Assembly (NCBI RefSeq): GCF_025698545.1 | Contig: NC_068572.1 | Span: 2,604,001 to 2,668,000 of the forward strand | DNA: 64,000 nt | Source of the DNA: Gossypium raimondii | Lineage: Eukaryota; Streptophyta; Magnoliopsida; Malvales; Malvaceae | Direction: 5' to 3' | In this document: positions 36,565 to 47,097 of the stretch, in pieces | Numbering within the stretch: the stretch's first letter is position 1 | Layout: every line of letters begins with the position of its first letter | Translations under genes and position numbers: made by a program | Notes under the pieces: model-generated | What the model was told of the DNA's origin: nothing | The model's input: only the letters and a program-made list of their open reading frames with translations | The model's database searches: none

Positions 36565-36899
36565 AGTAAAATTAGCATGAAGGCTCTTGTATTAGGAGTT
36601 GGTTGCATTTTGCCCCATTTACTTAAAAAAATGAACAAATTAATCACTGTATGTTTGATCAAAGAGCAAACCAATTTTTCTGTTAAAAATTGATTCATGT
36701 ACATTTGCATGAGGTACACGTGACACATCATGCATTACTATTTGGTTATTCTATCATTCACATCATTTTTTAACAGTACAAATGGATGAAGTTTTTAACA
36801 GAAATGGCTCATTTACTCTTTAATTTAATATATAGAGACTAATTTATTTATTTTTAGTAAAAGAACAAAAAAACAACTTGACTCCATGATACTTTTACC
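36565..36899. mobile_element. MITE of the GST-intron family
   Basis: It begins AGTAAAATTAGCATGAAGGC and ends CATGATACTTTTACC, an imperfect inverted pair of the same type as 3112-3434, with inverted similarity for about 100 bp from each end. Two relatives within 0.75 kb suggest a preferred insertion region or a nested target. Confidence 0.7.
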
Positions 36900-37104
36900 T
36901 TTTTTCTTCTCGGTTCCTTTGTACTTTTTGGTTAATTCATTGTAAAACAAGAATTTGTATAAGGAAATGTAAATACAAAACTATCCTTAAATTTTATCTA
37001 AACAAAATTGTAAATATAATGAAAATTGAAAATTGTTTTGAGAGGATTCGAATTTATAAACATTATTTATTTAAGTAATTTAATGTGAAGATTATTTGTA
37101 ATGT

Positions 37105-37262
37105 TAAAAAAATCCAGTTATTAAGCTTGATTGATATGGGTATTATTGTCAATGCAAGATGACGTGGGTTCGAATGCACTGAAGCGCATTACCCTCCCAT
37201 TTATGGGTTGAGGGGCTAAGGGTAGTTCTAGGCATTGCATCAAAAAGAGTCAAATATTTTTT
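37105..37262 (+). mobile_element. Probable tRNA-derived SINE
   Basis: TTAAGCTTGATTGATATGGG (about 37121-37140) resembles an A box, and ACGTGGGTTCGAATGCACT (about 37162-37180) contains a good B box (GGTTCGAATGC; consensus GGTTCGANNCC). A body of about 80 bp ends in an A-rich tail (CATCAAAAAGAGTC). The layout fits a plant SINE. I recall similar sequences as common in cotton. No TSD was established. Confidence 0.65.
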
Positions 37263-37930
37263 TAATGTAAATGCTAACTAAACATTAATTTTTTTTAACA
37301 ATATTGGTGTTGTAAACTGTATAATAGTCCACATGTACCTCATATTGTCATGATATTATTTGTATTATATGCCACATCGACAAGTAATTTTAAAAATATA
37401 AAATATTCAAAATTAAAAATTAAAACAACTATAAAAAGAAGTTTATAAATTTTAAAAAATGAAGTACATATGGATTGTCGTGCAAACTACTATGTTTAAA
37501 AATTTAATGTTTTAGTCAAGATTATCGTTAAAAAACAACAATTCAACTATTTTTGAAAGGTTGATGGTCAAATTTAGCTCAAAAAAAGAATAACGCCAAA
37601 TTGACAAAATTGTAAATATTAAAGATTGCATTTATCATTATGCAATTTTTTAAGTACATAAGGATAAACTATCCAGTAGTCCCTCAAAATAGGGTTTATT
37701 CTTATTTTGATCACCCTTTTTTTTTTTATTAATTTGATCAACTTAAAAAAGAAATTGATCAAATTAGTCACTTCACCATTAAAATGGTAACAAAAGACTA
37801 ATCGTGCATTTTCACATAATTTTTTGGGTGACCGAAATAAGAATGACTCCTATTTAATGTGACTAATCAGATAGTTTATTCTAATTTTAGAGTGGGGAAA
37901 TTTATGTACATATGCTGAAAAAAAATTTAT

Positions 37931-38512
37931 TTGAGAAACTAAATCATTTTTTTTAATTTATCGATCTATGTTGTTTTTGGAAAGAAAAAATAAAATGCGT
38001 CATACAGGGCCCATTTTCATTGATCTGGTAGAGAAAGCGTGCCCTGTAGGACGCGTTTTCGTCTCTTTCCTAAAAGCACGTCCTACGTGACGCTTTTTCT
38101 CTGGCAGACCAATGAACACGCGTCCTGTAAGACGTGTTTTCTTTTCTAAAAATTGTTTTGTTTAAAATAAAATGAAAGGATTTAGACCATTTTTATTTTT
38201 ATTTTTTTTTGGAATTTGGAACTTAAAATAAAAAACCGAGAATTGAAATTTGAGAATAACAAATCAAAAACAAGAAATTGAGAATCAAATTGTGAAAATT
38301 GAGAGCTGAGAATTGAATTGAAAAAATTAGAATTGGTCGTTGGAGTCCCATAGCCGTTGGGATTTCTGCCCATTGGCAAATGTTACCATTGGATAGAACG
38401 CATTTTAACTGATCCGCCAAAGAAAACGCACTATGTAGGACGCATTTTATTTTTTCTCTCTAAAAACAACATACATTGAGAAATTTTCAGAAAAAATGAC
38501 ATAGTTACTCAA
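37931..38512. mobile_element. Foldback MITE with GACGC-type inner motifs
   Basis: The left arm (37931 to about 37999, with TATGTTGTTTTTGG and AAAATAAAATGCGTC) is the inverted repeat of the right arm (about 38430-38512, with GACGCATTTTATTTTTTC and AAAAACAACATAC). Inside are repeated motifs in both orientations: AGGACGCGTTTTCGTC, CACGTCCTACGTGACGC, ACGCGTCCTGTAAGACGTG and GGACGCATTTTA. It belongs with 13891-14435 and 45036-45362. It lies about 0.5 kb upstream of the ERF start codon. Confidence 0.8.
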
Positions 38513-38847
38513 TTTGTTTATTTATTTCAGCATATATAGATAAATTACCTTTAGAATGACTGATTTAATCAACTTTTTTTTAAGTGACCAAATTAATCAA
38601 GAAAATTAAAATAATCAAAATATGAACAATACCTATTTAAAATGACTAACTCCATAACTTACCCTGAAATAAAACACAATCCTAATCTAATAAATAAATA
38701 AGCAAAGTAAAAATCTTTTTTTTAAAAACCATACTGAAATTAATAGAATTTGTGTAAAAGAGAAGATTATGACATCCTTCTTCCTTCCCTCTTCCATATT
38801 TTATTTTTATTTTTTTCATTTTAATCCCTTTTTTTCTTTTCAGTTTC

Positions 38848-38862
38848 TTAAATATATAAAAT
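38848..38862 (+). promoter_or_regulatory. Putative TATA box of the ERF gene
   Basis: AATATATAAAA (about 38851-38861) lies about 200 bp upstream of the ERF start codon, in AT-rich DNA that follows a pyrimidine-rich stretch. The position suits a leader of about 170 nt. Such motifs are common in AT-rich DNA, so this is a tentative call. Confidence 0.35.
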
Positions 38863-39056
38863 TTGGGCCTATCGATCTGATGAGTTTACTTTTTGATCTA
38901 TATAATTTTTTTAAAAATCTCTAATCTTCTTCATCAAACCCTTTTGTATTGATATAACAATTTTGCTATTCTTTCAGTCTTTGAAATTTAAAAGATCTGA
39001 TTTTTCATTACCTTTTGGAGAGAATTGGGTGAAGATTTAACTTCCGAATATTTCCG

Positions 39057-39734
39057 ATGAGGAAAGGGAGAGGAGCCGCCGCGGCTGCCGATACAGCGAT
39101 GAAACCGGCGGTAGAAGCCAACGGATCGGTAAAAGAACAAAGGTACAGAGGTGTTAGGAAAAGACCATGGGGAAGATTTGCAGCGGAGATTAGAGATCCC
39201 TTGAAAAAAACTAGGGTTTGGCTAGGGACCTTCGATTCGGCCGAAGAAGCTGCTCGAGCCTACGATGCGGCGGCGATTACCCTCCGTGGAAACAAAGCGA
39301 AAACGAATTTCCCTTTTAATTCCTCCGATTTCCCTGCTTTCGGAATAGATCGTCATCATCGTCGGAACAACGAAGGCTTTATCGCCGACGGCCACCGGTT
39401 ACATCAGACGGGCGGCGATTATGAAGATCCGGAAGTGAACCCGCAGAGACCGGCGAGGAGTAGCATGAGTAGCACGGTGGAGTCGTTTAGTGGTCCGAGA
39501 CCTACCCAACCACCGCGAAAACCATCAGATTTCGAGGCGGTTTCGACGAGGAAATACCACCCCAAGATGCCGCGGACGGCGCCGGAGGATTGTCGTAGTG
39601 ACTGTGATTCGTCGTCGTCGGTTTTCGATAACGGGGATGATGATAACGTGTCGTCTTCGCGTCGGAAATTCTTGCCTTTCGATCTCAATTTTCCACCGTT
39701 GGATGAAGTCGATGATCTCACGTTATGTCTCTGA
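39057..39734 (+). CDS. ERF3: ERF transcriptional repressor with EAR motif (AtERF3-like)
   Basis: A single-exon 225-aa nuclear transcription factor. The AP2/ERF DNA-binding domain covers residues 30-87 ([20 protein letters not shown], then [17 protein letters not shown] and [11 protein letters not shown]) and binds GCC-box DNA. The middle region has the conserved block [16 protein letters not shown] and a serine/acidic patch after [13 protein letters not shown]. The C-terminal [10 protein letters not shown] (residues 208-217) is a DLNxxP EAR repression motif. It is followed by DLTLCL, which also has LxLxL-like character. This block order and the length match Arabidopsis ERF3 of ERF group VIIIa. 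The gene is GC-richer than its surroundings. It stands alone, with a foldback MITE about 0.5 kb upstream. Antisense open frames over it are shadows. Confidence 0.93.
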   Translation: MRKGRGAAAAADTAMKPAVEANGSVKEQRYRGVRKRPWGRFAAEIRDPLKKTRVWLGTFDSAEEAARAYDAAAITLRGNKAKTNFPFNSSDFPAFGIDRHHRRNNEGFIADGHRLHQTGGDYEDPEVNPQRPARSSMSSTVESFSGPRPTQPPRKPSDFEAVSTRKYHPKMPRTAPEDCRSDCDSSSSVFDNGDDDNVSSSRRKFLPFDLNFPPLDEVDDLTLCL

Positions 39735-41180
39735 TCAACGGTAACGATCAATTTATCAAATCCTTATGATTTAAGATGAAATAGTACGATTTCCCTTTGC
39801 TATTTATCAAATGATAAAGATCATTGTTGTTTTAGAAATATGATCATGAATTTAGGGTTTTCGATATTCATATCTCAGTCTGATTATCTGATCTTTTTGT
39901 ATAAAACAATTTGTCTAATTCAATCCCTCAAAACAAAAATGGGTCTTTGATTCTACGATCTATTAATGCATTTCCTTTCAATCTTACTATGAATCTTTCT
40001 GCATCAGCAAATCTCATAACTTTCAATTCAAATAAATTTTCCTGCTGTCATTTATAAGAAAATTTAAACATTCAAATTACAAATTTGCTAAACATAATTG
40101 ATTTTCTGGCAAGGAGAATTTTTTATTTATTGGATTTTTGGTGACTTTAATTACATAATCAAATGATCAAAAAACTAGTTCATCACATATTATCAAATTT
40201 TAAGCAGGTTAGAATAGATAAAATTAAGTTTCAAATTAAATTTTTACATGACTTTAAATCAGAATATTACAATACAGAATGTTGGAGTAATTATAAAGTA
40301 AAATTAAATTATTGTAAAAAATTTACAATTTAGATATCATAAATGAAATGACGAGGCTTAAAAACTCTCGTATATCTCAAATTACTTTTTATTAAACATA
40401 ATTGATGAAAAAAATAAACAATTTACAAACACAAAAACCCCAATTGGAAGAGTGCGGTATCTCTTGAGAAAACTGCGATACCTCTCGAGTAGGATCCGAT
40501 ACTTGGGTTAAAAGGTGTTGTACCTCTTGAGAAGGTGTTATACATGTGTGCCTTTTTACATACTAACTTCTTAGCACCGTATCTTTATACTTCTGTGTTT
40601 TTCTACACTAAATTTGAAGTACTGCACCTTACCTAACCTAAAAACACTTAAAAATTATTCTTAAAAATTATTTTTCAAGCTTTAAAATGACTTAAAAATA
40701 TAATATATAAAATTTATCTTAAAAAAAATTTTAGATAAATCACTTTGATATAAAACCATAATTGAACTTGTTTAGATCTAGTATAATCCAAACCTAACAC
40801 AAACATAAAAAAAACTATTAAGAGTAAAAATCTATGTCAAGTCTTGAAGACAAGAGAGGGTCCAAAATGCAAAGTTTCAACCAAATATCTGTTTTTATGT
40901 TCCACTTTTCTCATCACTCAATTTGCATTATGAACATTAATAGGGATCATTCTAATCTTTGGTGCCATAAAACTAAGTTCACTAACAGCTGAAACCTCTG
41001 TCTACTTCGCCGGCAACCGAGTCCTTCGTGCTACGTTCGTATGGATCATACAAGAGACCTCCAAAGATCGACTGGCAATCACCCGAGGGAGAAAAAATGT
41101 ACACTATTCTCCTTCAATCCAAAAAAATTCGAAAAAAAAAAAAAGCTGGAAATCGAAGTGCATTTGTGTAAGAATTTTGT
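39735..41180. other. Intergenic region between ERF and CDS genes
   Basis: It should contain the 3' UTRs of the two convergent genes. A short stretch around 40448-40540 repeats GGTATCTCTTGAGAA/GATACCTCTCGAG-like phrases. Otherwise it is AT-rich without recognised genes or TIRs. Confidence 0.6.
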
Positions 41181-44100
41181 TCAATATAGTTCAACCATTC
41201 TCTCCTGCAATATTTGACCTAACTTGGTATATAGAATATTCTGCTCCTCCAAAGTAAGGCTGCGTAATATCTACAAAAACAAACAAACAAATAAAATCGT
41301 ATTCGGTTGTGTTTCCAAAACTTAAAAGAAATGATGAGAAGATCGATGTGGTTACCTCATTTATAATCATCTCGACCGTATAATCTTGTGGAACAACAAA
41401 TGACTGATGATAGATGTATGCAAAAACAGCCATTACCATCTGGAAACAGATAAACAGATAAAAAATAGTTCTCGATTCGAGCTTTACACGAAAAGATAAA
41501 ACACTATAGCTGTTCACTGAAAAATATGTCATACAACTAGTTGCTTGCCTGGCAGTCCATTCTGTCAGTAAATCCTCCATGTCCGGGTATACTATCGCCA
41601 AAATCCTGTGTCACCCAAGAAAGGGTTGGCCAAGGAAATCGGAATGGATATGACAAAGTTCATGAATGTTCGGTTTTTTCGATCTCAAACAGAGGAATAA
41701 CAAACAAAAAGGTGTACCTTAATCTTAAAAGCTCTCTTGAAACCACTTGCAAAGAAGCCTCCAAATGGTGCAATACTCGACGCAAATAAGCTTAGGCATA
41801 GAGCATGCCACTGAACTGGTAAAATTGCTACTTCTTTCCATGGCAGCTGCAACATATTAGTAAAAGTGTAAAATACGGAACTGATCGTATTTTGCTGGAC
41901 AGATTAATATATAAATAAAGCTAGCAAATGCCGAGTAAGAGATATTTATAGAGCAGAGTTCAAATTGAATAAAATTCTCCCATTTCTCAATCCCTCACCA
42001 CCCATCGAGAAAGCCATCCTGGCAAAGGATAATACTCTGGCTTAAAAAGTGGACCAGGATCGCATAGAAGCCAACCAGTTGATAAATCCTGCATGCATTT
42101 CAGTCATATGAGCATTGTCACAATAGCGTCACTTTTTTTTAGAAGGTGAATGCATTGCAGAATGAGTTACCTTCCTTGGACATGTCAGCCACTGAAAATG
42201 ACCAAAGACATTTGCAAGCTGCATAAAAAGATGCAAAGAAATTATGTTCACGATCATGCATAATGGTTACCCCCCGCGGTGATCAAAGTATTAGAAAAAC
42301 TCACCTCACAGAATCAAACTAATATTGACGGCACAAAAGAAACATGAATAAGGCATCTCTATAGTTTCAAGTCTATCCCAAAAGGAAAAAAGTTGAAGAC
42401 TGAGTCAAGCACAGTGTAAAATTTCTTACCACAAATGCCGAGATTGTTGTTACAACTGATGCACCGATAAAACCCTCCCATGTTTTCTTAGGAGATAGCT
42501 TGATCAAAGGAGTTTTGCCGAAAAAGAAACCGAAGAAATAAGCAGCAACATCATTGACAGCAATTAGTGATGCCGGGAGAAGGAACCTGCATAAATCCAA
42601 GACTTGTTTCGATTTCAGTAACAGGAAAAGAGTAAATGATAAAAACAATTTAATGTTATTTATTGGACTGTAATAAATAAAAAGTACCGAAGCTGCTAAA
42701 GACTAACTAATTAGGCTCGCATGTTACCAGAAGATGCCTTCGAAAATGTTGGCTACGGTAAATGCAGACTGAGTGAAGACAACGATGAGAATCATGTGTG
42801 TCCATGCAAACTGCCCGAATTGATATTTATACATCTTCTTCTTTAGTGTAAGAATGAACCACATGACACCTGAGTACGAAACAATATTGGACTAATAAGG
42901 GAATGCAAATAAAAACAACTTAATATTATTATGAACCAACTCAAATTCCAGAACAAAAATAATAATAAACTGACATGGAACTTAATGTTCTAGACAACCG
43001 AACAAGTTAATCAACTCCATCATAATTGAGAAAAAGCAATGAATGCAAGATGATTAAGATTAAATATTTGTTCATGGGCTTATATAATGTGTGTATGCCT
43101 CGGTTATTTTCAAAAGCAATATAATTACGAACCTGCTATGTATAAGAAATAACAAATAACCATCTGATACTTGATGAGCTTACTAACAAGCTTGTAGAAA
43201 ATTTTGTCCGAAGTTACTGTGTTCACGAGCTGGTGACTGAGAATGCGACCATATACAAACAGCATAGCTGTGAAGTAAAAGTGCCTACAAGGACATAAAG
43301 TTCCCCCAGAATATCAATCCATCTGAGGTGCTATACCACAGAATCGAATTTGCATTGTAAGTATTCTTACCAATTCAAGATCCTAAACCCCGGCAAGCGT
43401 TTATCTTCATGAGCTCTTCTGAGTAGATTGAAGAGTTCACTTGCCATGAATATTTGGATAACAACAACCATTGCCAAAATATAAAGGTGCCCCATATAGA
43501 TAATCAAAAGGAAGCCCCCCAGCATCCACAGAGATGAACATGCACGAATCCACATCGATTTATATTTGTCGTGATCATTGATAAGCAAATGATTCCCATT
43601 TGTTTTGCTCATCTCAAAATTAAACTGACATCAAAGAACATAGTCGCACTTTCACCATTTGATGATAAAAGGAAAAAAAGAAAAAAGGGATCTCATCACT
43701 TAACAGAACAAATGGCATATCAAGTGAGCACGTCCAAATCGAACTATAAAGGGCAAGTTGCAAAAAAGGAATAAACCTTTCATTGCTACTGTGTAACTTA
43801 TCTTGTTACCCGGACATTTCATTTTCTCTAAAGTTCACCTATTAAACAACTACATATATTTGGACACGGGTATGTGAGTAACATACTCTCCAAATATCAA
43901 AATCGAGCTCAAGGTCTTAAAGAATCAACAATAAGTGTTGGGTGCAACGATCATTGCACTATCAGGAAAGAACTCAATTTCGAGACGAGATCGTTGGCAG
44001 GTGCAACGACGAACCCAAAAGCACCACGAAAAATGCTTTAATTATACCAAAATAAAAATAAAAATCAACTGTCCCAGAACACTTGAATTATATTTATGTA

Positions 44101-44196
44101 CGTGTAAATAATACAGACCTCATTGGAACGTCGCCGGTGCCGAAATCGGGCGGAAGTAGGCGTAGATGGTGCACTAGAACCATGATCCTTTTGCAT
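41181..44196 (-). CDS. CDS1: Phosphatidate cytidylyltransferase (CDP-diacylglycerol synthase)
   Basis: Integral ER-membrane enzyme that makes CDP-diacylglycerol from CTP and phosphatidic acid, the precursor of phosphatidylinositol and phosphatidylglycerol. Eleven exons (minus): 44196-44119, 43624-43371, 43284-43133, 42869-42728, 42586-42430, 42218-42171, 42088-42002, 41846-41718, 41605-41549, 41439-41356, 41270-41181. They give 425 aa, close to Arabidopsis CDS1 (about 421). Phases agree at every junction. The CTP-transferase signature lies at residues 340-366 ([10 protein letters not shown], then [11 protein letters not shown] and TDRMD). Hydrophobic segments such as [17 protein letters not shown] and [12 protein letters not shown] give a multi-pass topology. 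The donor of intron 9 is GC (CAG|GCAAGC), a GC-AG intron. The exon-7 end has a 3-nt alternative (TGG|GTG). Which eukaryotic CDS isoform it is (1, 2 or 3) is not certain. Confidence 0.93.
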
Positions 44197-45035
44197 TGCT
44201 CTTATTATTATACCGCTAATCTAATAAACTTTGAGACAACATAAACACACCCCTCCCTGCACCAATAAAACAGTTTCTTCTTATCACAAACAAAGAAATT
44301 CAAGCAAATGATGAAATTTTAGTCAATGCTATCACGCATTAATCGCCTAAGGGGTAACCCATTTTTTTAATTTTCGCTTATTTGTTAGATTTCCTCTTAG
44401 AACATACAATTTTTACCCTAAAATAAAAAGTTTGAAAACGTTTTTTCCTTCTTAAAAAAGAAAATTTCAATTTACATTCTTTGTTCTATCTGTATTTTTT
44501 TCGTACATCTAAAGGAACCCAAAACTGTAATACTTAAATTTGACATTCTCCATAAAAAATGGAGAATGTGAAAAAATAAAAACAAAAATGTTAACAATGG
44601 GAAAAATATCCATGCAAATCTACTGCCATAGTTATAATGAGGAAAGGAGAAATGGTGAGCTTACAGTTCCGAATCCGAAAAGTTTTAAACGTCCTTTGAA
44701 TGCAAAACTCATAAACGGTGAACGACCGAATTGATGTGAAAAAAAAAAAAGGGAATAAAACATAAAATGAAAGATTGAAGAGGAGAATGAAGGATCAAAT
44801 TGTCGGCTTCTACCGATTCTTAGGAAACAAACAGAAAGTGAAGACTGAAGAACATGAAAAAACTCTTCCTTGGAATTCCCAGAATCTGCCACGTAGGCTC
44901 CTTTGAGAATTAATTGTATATAATTGCCACGTGGAATCAAATGTGAATATGATAAATAGTTTTTTTGCCCTTTTGCCGGTAAATCCGATAGATAACAAGG
45001 CTAAATTAATCATACGTGTCAAAAAGAAAAAAGTT
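44197..45035. other. Upstream region of the CDS gene
   Basis: It contains the promoter and 5' UTR of the cytidylyltransferase gene on the minus strand. No TATA box was assigned. Short open frames here have no family features. Confidence 0.6.
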
Positions 45036-45362
45036 AATTAACAAATGGGTCTATTTTTTTTTGAAAAAAATTAGAAAAATAGACCGTTTTTTTAGAGATT
45101 GTGAAAGCATGTCTAGTTCGATGTATCTAGTTGGGCGCGCTTTTTAGACAGTTGGTAAGAAAACTCGTCCAGCTGAGCGAGTTTTCTATTGACATGTTAA
45201 GAAAAGCGTACCCAGCTAGACGCGTTTTCTTTTCAACTGGACGTATTTTTCTTGACATGTCAATAAAAAACTCGCTCAGTTGGACAAACTTTCACATTCT
45301 CTCTTCAAAAAACAGTTTATTTTCCTAAATTTTTGAAAAACTAACCTATTTGACAAATTAAC
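45036..45362. mobile_element. Foldback MITE with GACGCGTTTTC motifs
   Basis: The left arm (about 45036-45115, with GGGTCTATTTTTTTTTGAAA, TAGACCGTTTTTTTAGAG and TTGTGAAAG) pairs with the right arm (about 45285-45362, with CTTTCACATTCTCTCTTC, AAACAGTTTATTTTCC and ACTAACCTATTTG). The core has AGCTAGACGCGTTTTC, AACTGGACGTATTTTTC, AGCGAGTTTTC and GTTGGGCGCGC in both orientations. It is about 330 bp and similar in design to 13891-14435 and 37931-38512. Confidence 0.8.
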
Positions 45363-47097
45363 AATTTTTTTTTAATACATACAACAAATTTAGCCAAATA
45401 ATAAAAGGATGTGCTTGAGTTAAAAAAAAAAACGCATTCCATTGAGTTAAAATTAATATGAAAGCCTTAAACTAAAATTATTTTTGAATTTTTAAATTGA
45501 TTTGCCTTTTGATGTGAATTTAATTGAAATAGTTTATGAAATAAAATAAAATAATGTTTTTACAAGTAAAATAATATATATATATTTTTAAATTCTTTTG
45601 AAAGTGCTTAATTATGCTACATATTTAATTACGTTTTGAAAATTTTGAGTATTGTTTTAAATTTTATGTTGATTTTAAAGTGTATATAATTTTCCTTTCA
45701 TTAATAAAAATTAACTATTAAAAAGTCAAAGATTTTTATGAGTTAAAATTATAAATCAAAGGTTTTTGTTTAACAATTTAATGGTTTTAATAGTTAAAAT
45801 TTGGATAAAATGTAATACTTCAATATTAAAATCAAAGGCGATTGTCAATTTAAAATTTGTATAATATTAGTTAGGAAAAAGGGTTTAATAGTGAATTTGA
45901 CAAAATAATTATAATAAAATAATATTAAATTCCCAAAAGAATATTAAAATTAATTAAAAAGTGTATCATTGAATTTATAAATTTTATATAAAATATTATT
46001 TCAATAAAAACAATTTTTTCTATAATTGAAATTGTCAGTGATTGAACTCTAATCTATAGAAATATATATGAAAATATTTTAAATTGAATTTTAGCCATCA
46101 AATGAAACTCAAGTGATTCCACTTGCAAACTTAATTAAGCTTTTTATCTTAATATTTTTATATTATAAAATTACATATTTATATTCATAAAAGAGTTTAA
46201 TTATAAATGAGATCAAACTTAAATACGGACAAGTTTAATCAAATTCAATTCAATTTGAGTATAAAAATTAATAAATACACTCAATTGAACTCAAGCTTAA
46301 ATAATTTAATTATGTCTCAAACTAAACTCAAATTTAAAATTAATGTTCAAATTAAGCTCGAACTGAATACAAAATCTTAAGTCAAGTTAGAGGCTGAAAT
46401 TACCACCATTTAAACAACTCTACTCGATTATACCCTTAATCTAATCCTTGGTAAAAAGAAAATTACCAAATTACCATGGTTGCATCAAAGTCACATGTCC
46501 ATTTTATTGCTCAATTAATAAAAATAATATTAAAAAATTGTCTTTCTAATATCAGTTTTCATTTCCAAAAACAAAACTAGGATCAAATTTCTGAGCTGAA
46601 TGAATAGTTTAATCTATAAACAAGTCTAATCGATTTGAGATTTTAATTTAAGCATTTGGTCACATAAACCCAAAAATGATTTCATATAAAAGAAAATGTG
46701 GGGAAATGTTCTAAAAAGTTGAAACAGGCTCATTACAATAGTTGAAACAAATTAGAAAAGGCACTAAGAAATCGACTTAAATTGCTAACCAAACTATGAT
46801 ACACAAAGTAGTTCTAGGACTATGCCTACATGTACAATACAAGGCAAAATAGCAAGTAATAATGATCCTCAGATGTGTACAACAGGTCCAAGCTGCAAAC
46901 CTTTTCTATACCTGTATTCAGCACAAAAGGTTACAATTCCGGAAAATTTATCAGGAAAAGAAATGGTTCAGGGTAATATTAGAAAACCGAAAACAAAATC
47001 GAGATGTTGTTACTATGTTTACCCAATCTGAGTAGCGGATATAATTTGCCAAGGCAACGAGTCATGGCATGGTGGGTAAAGTGGGTGCATAATTGTA
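45363..47097. other. AT-rich intergenic DNA
   Basis: I recognise no gene. A stretch at about 46190-46390 repeats AACTCAAGCTTAAAT/CTCAAACTAAACTC-like phrases and may be old repeat sequence. From about 46700 it probably includes the 3' UTR of the PHD gene. Confidence 0.5.

Noticed and set aside
37105-37190. A functional tRNA gene
   Set aside because: Same reason: only promoter-like boxes without pairing acceptor stems; SINE is the better reading.
39419-39751. Antisense open frame over the ERF gene
   Set aside because: Shadow of the GC-rich ERF coding sequence, with no domain of its own.
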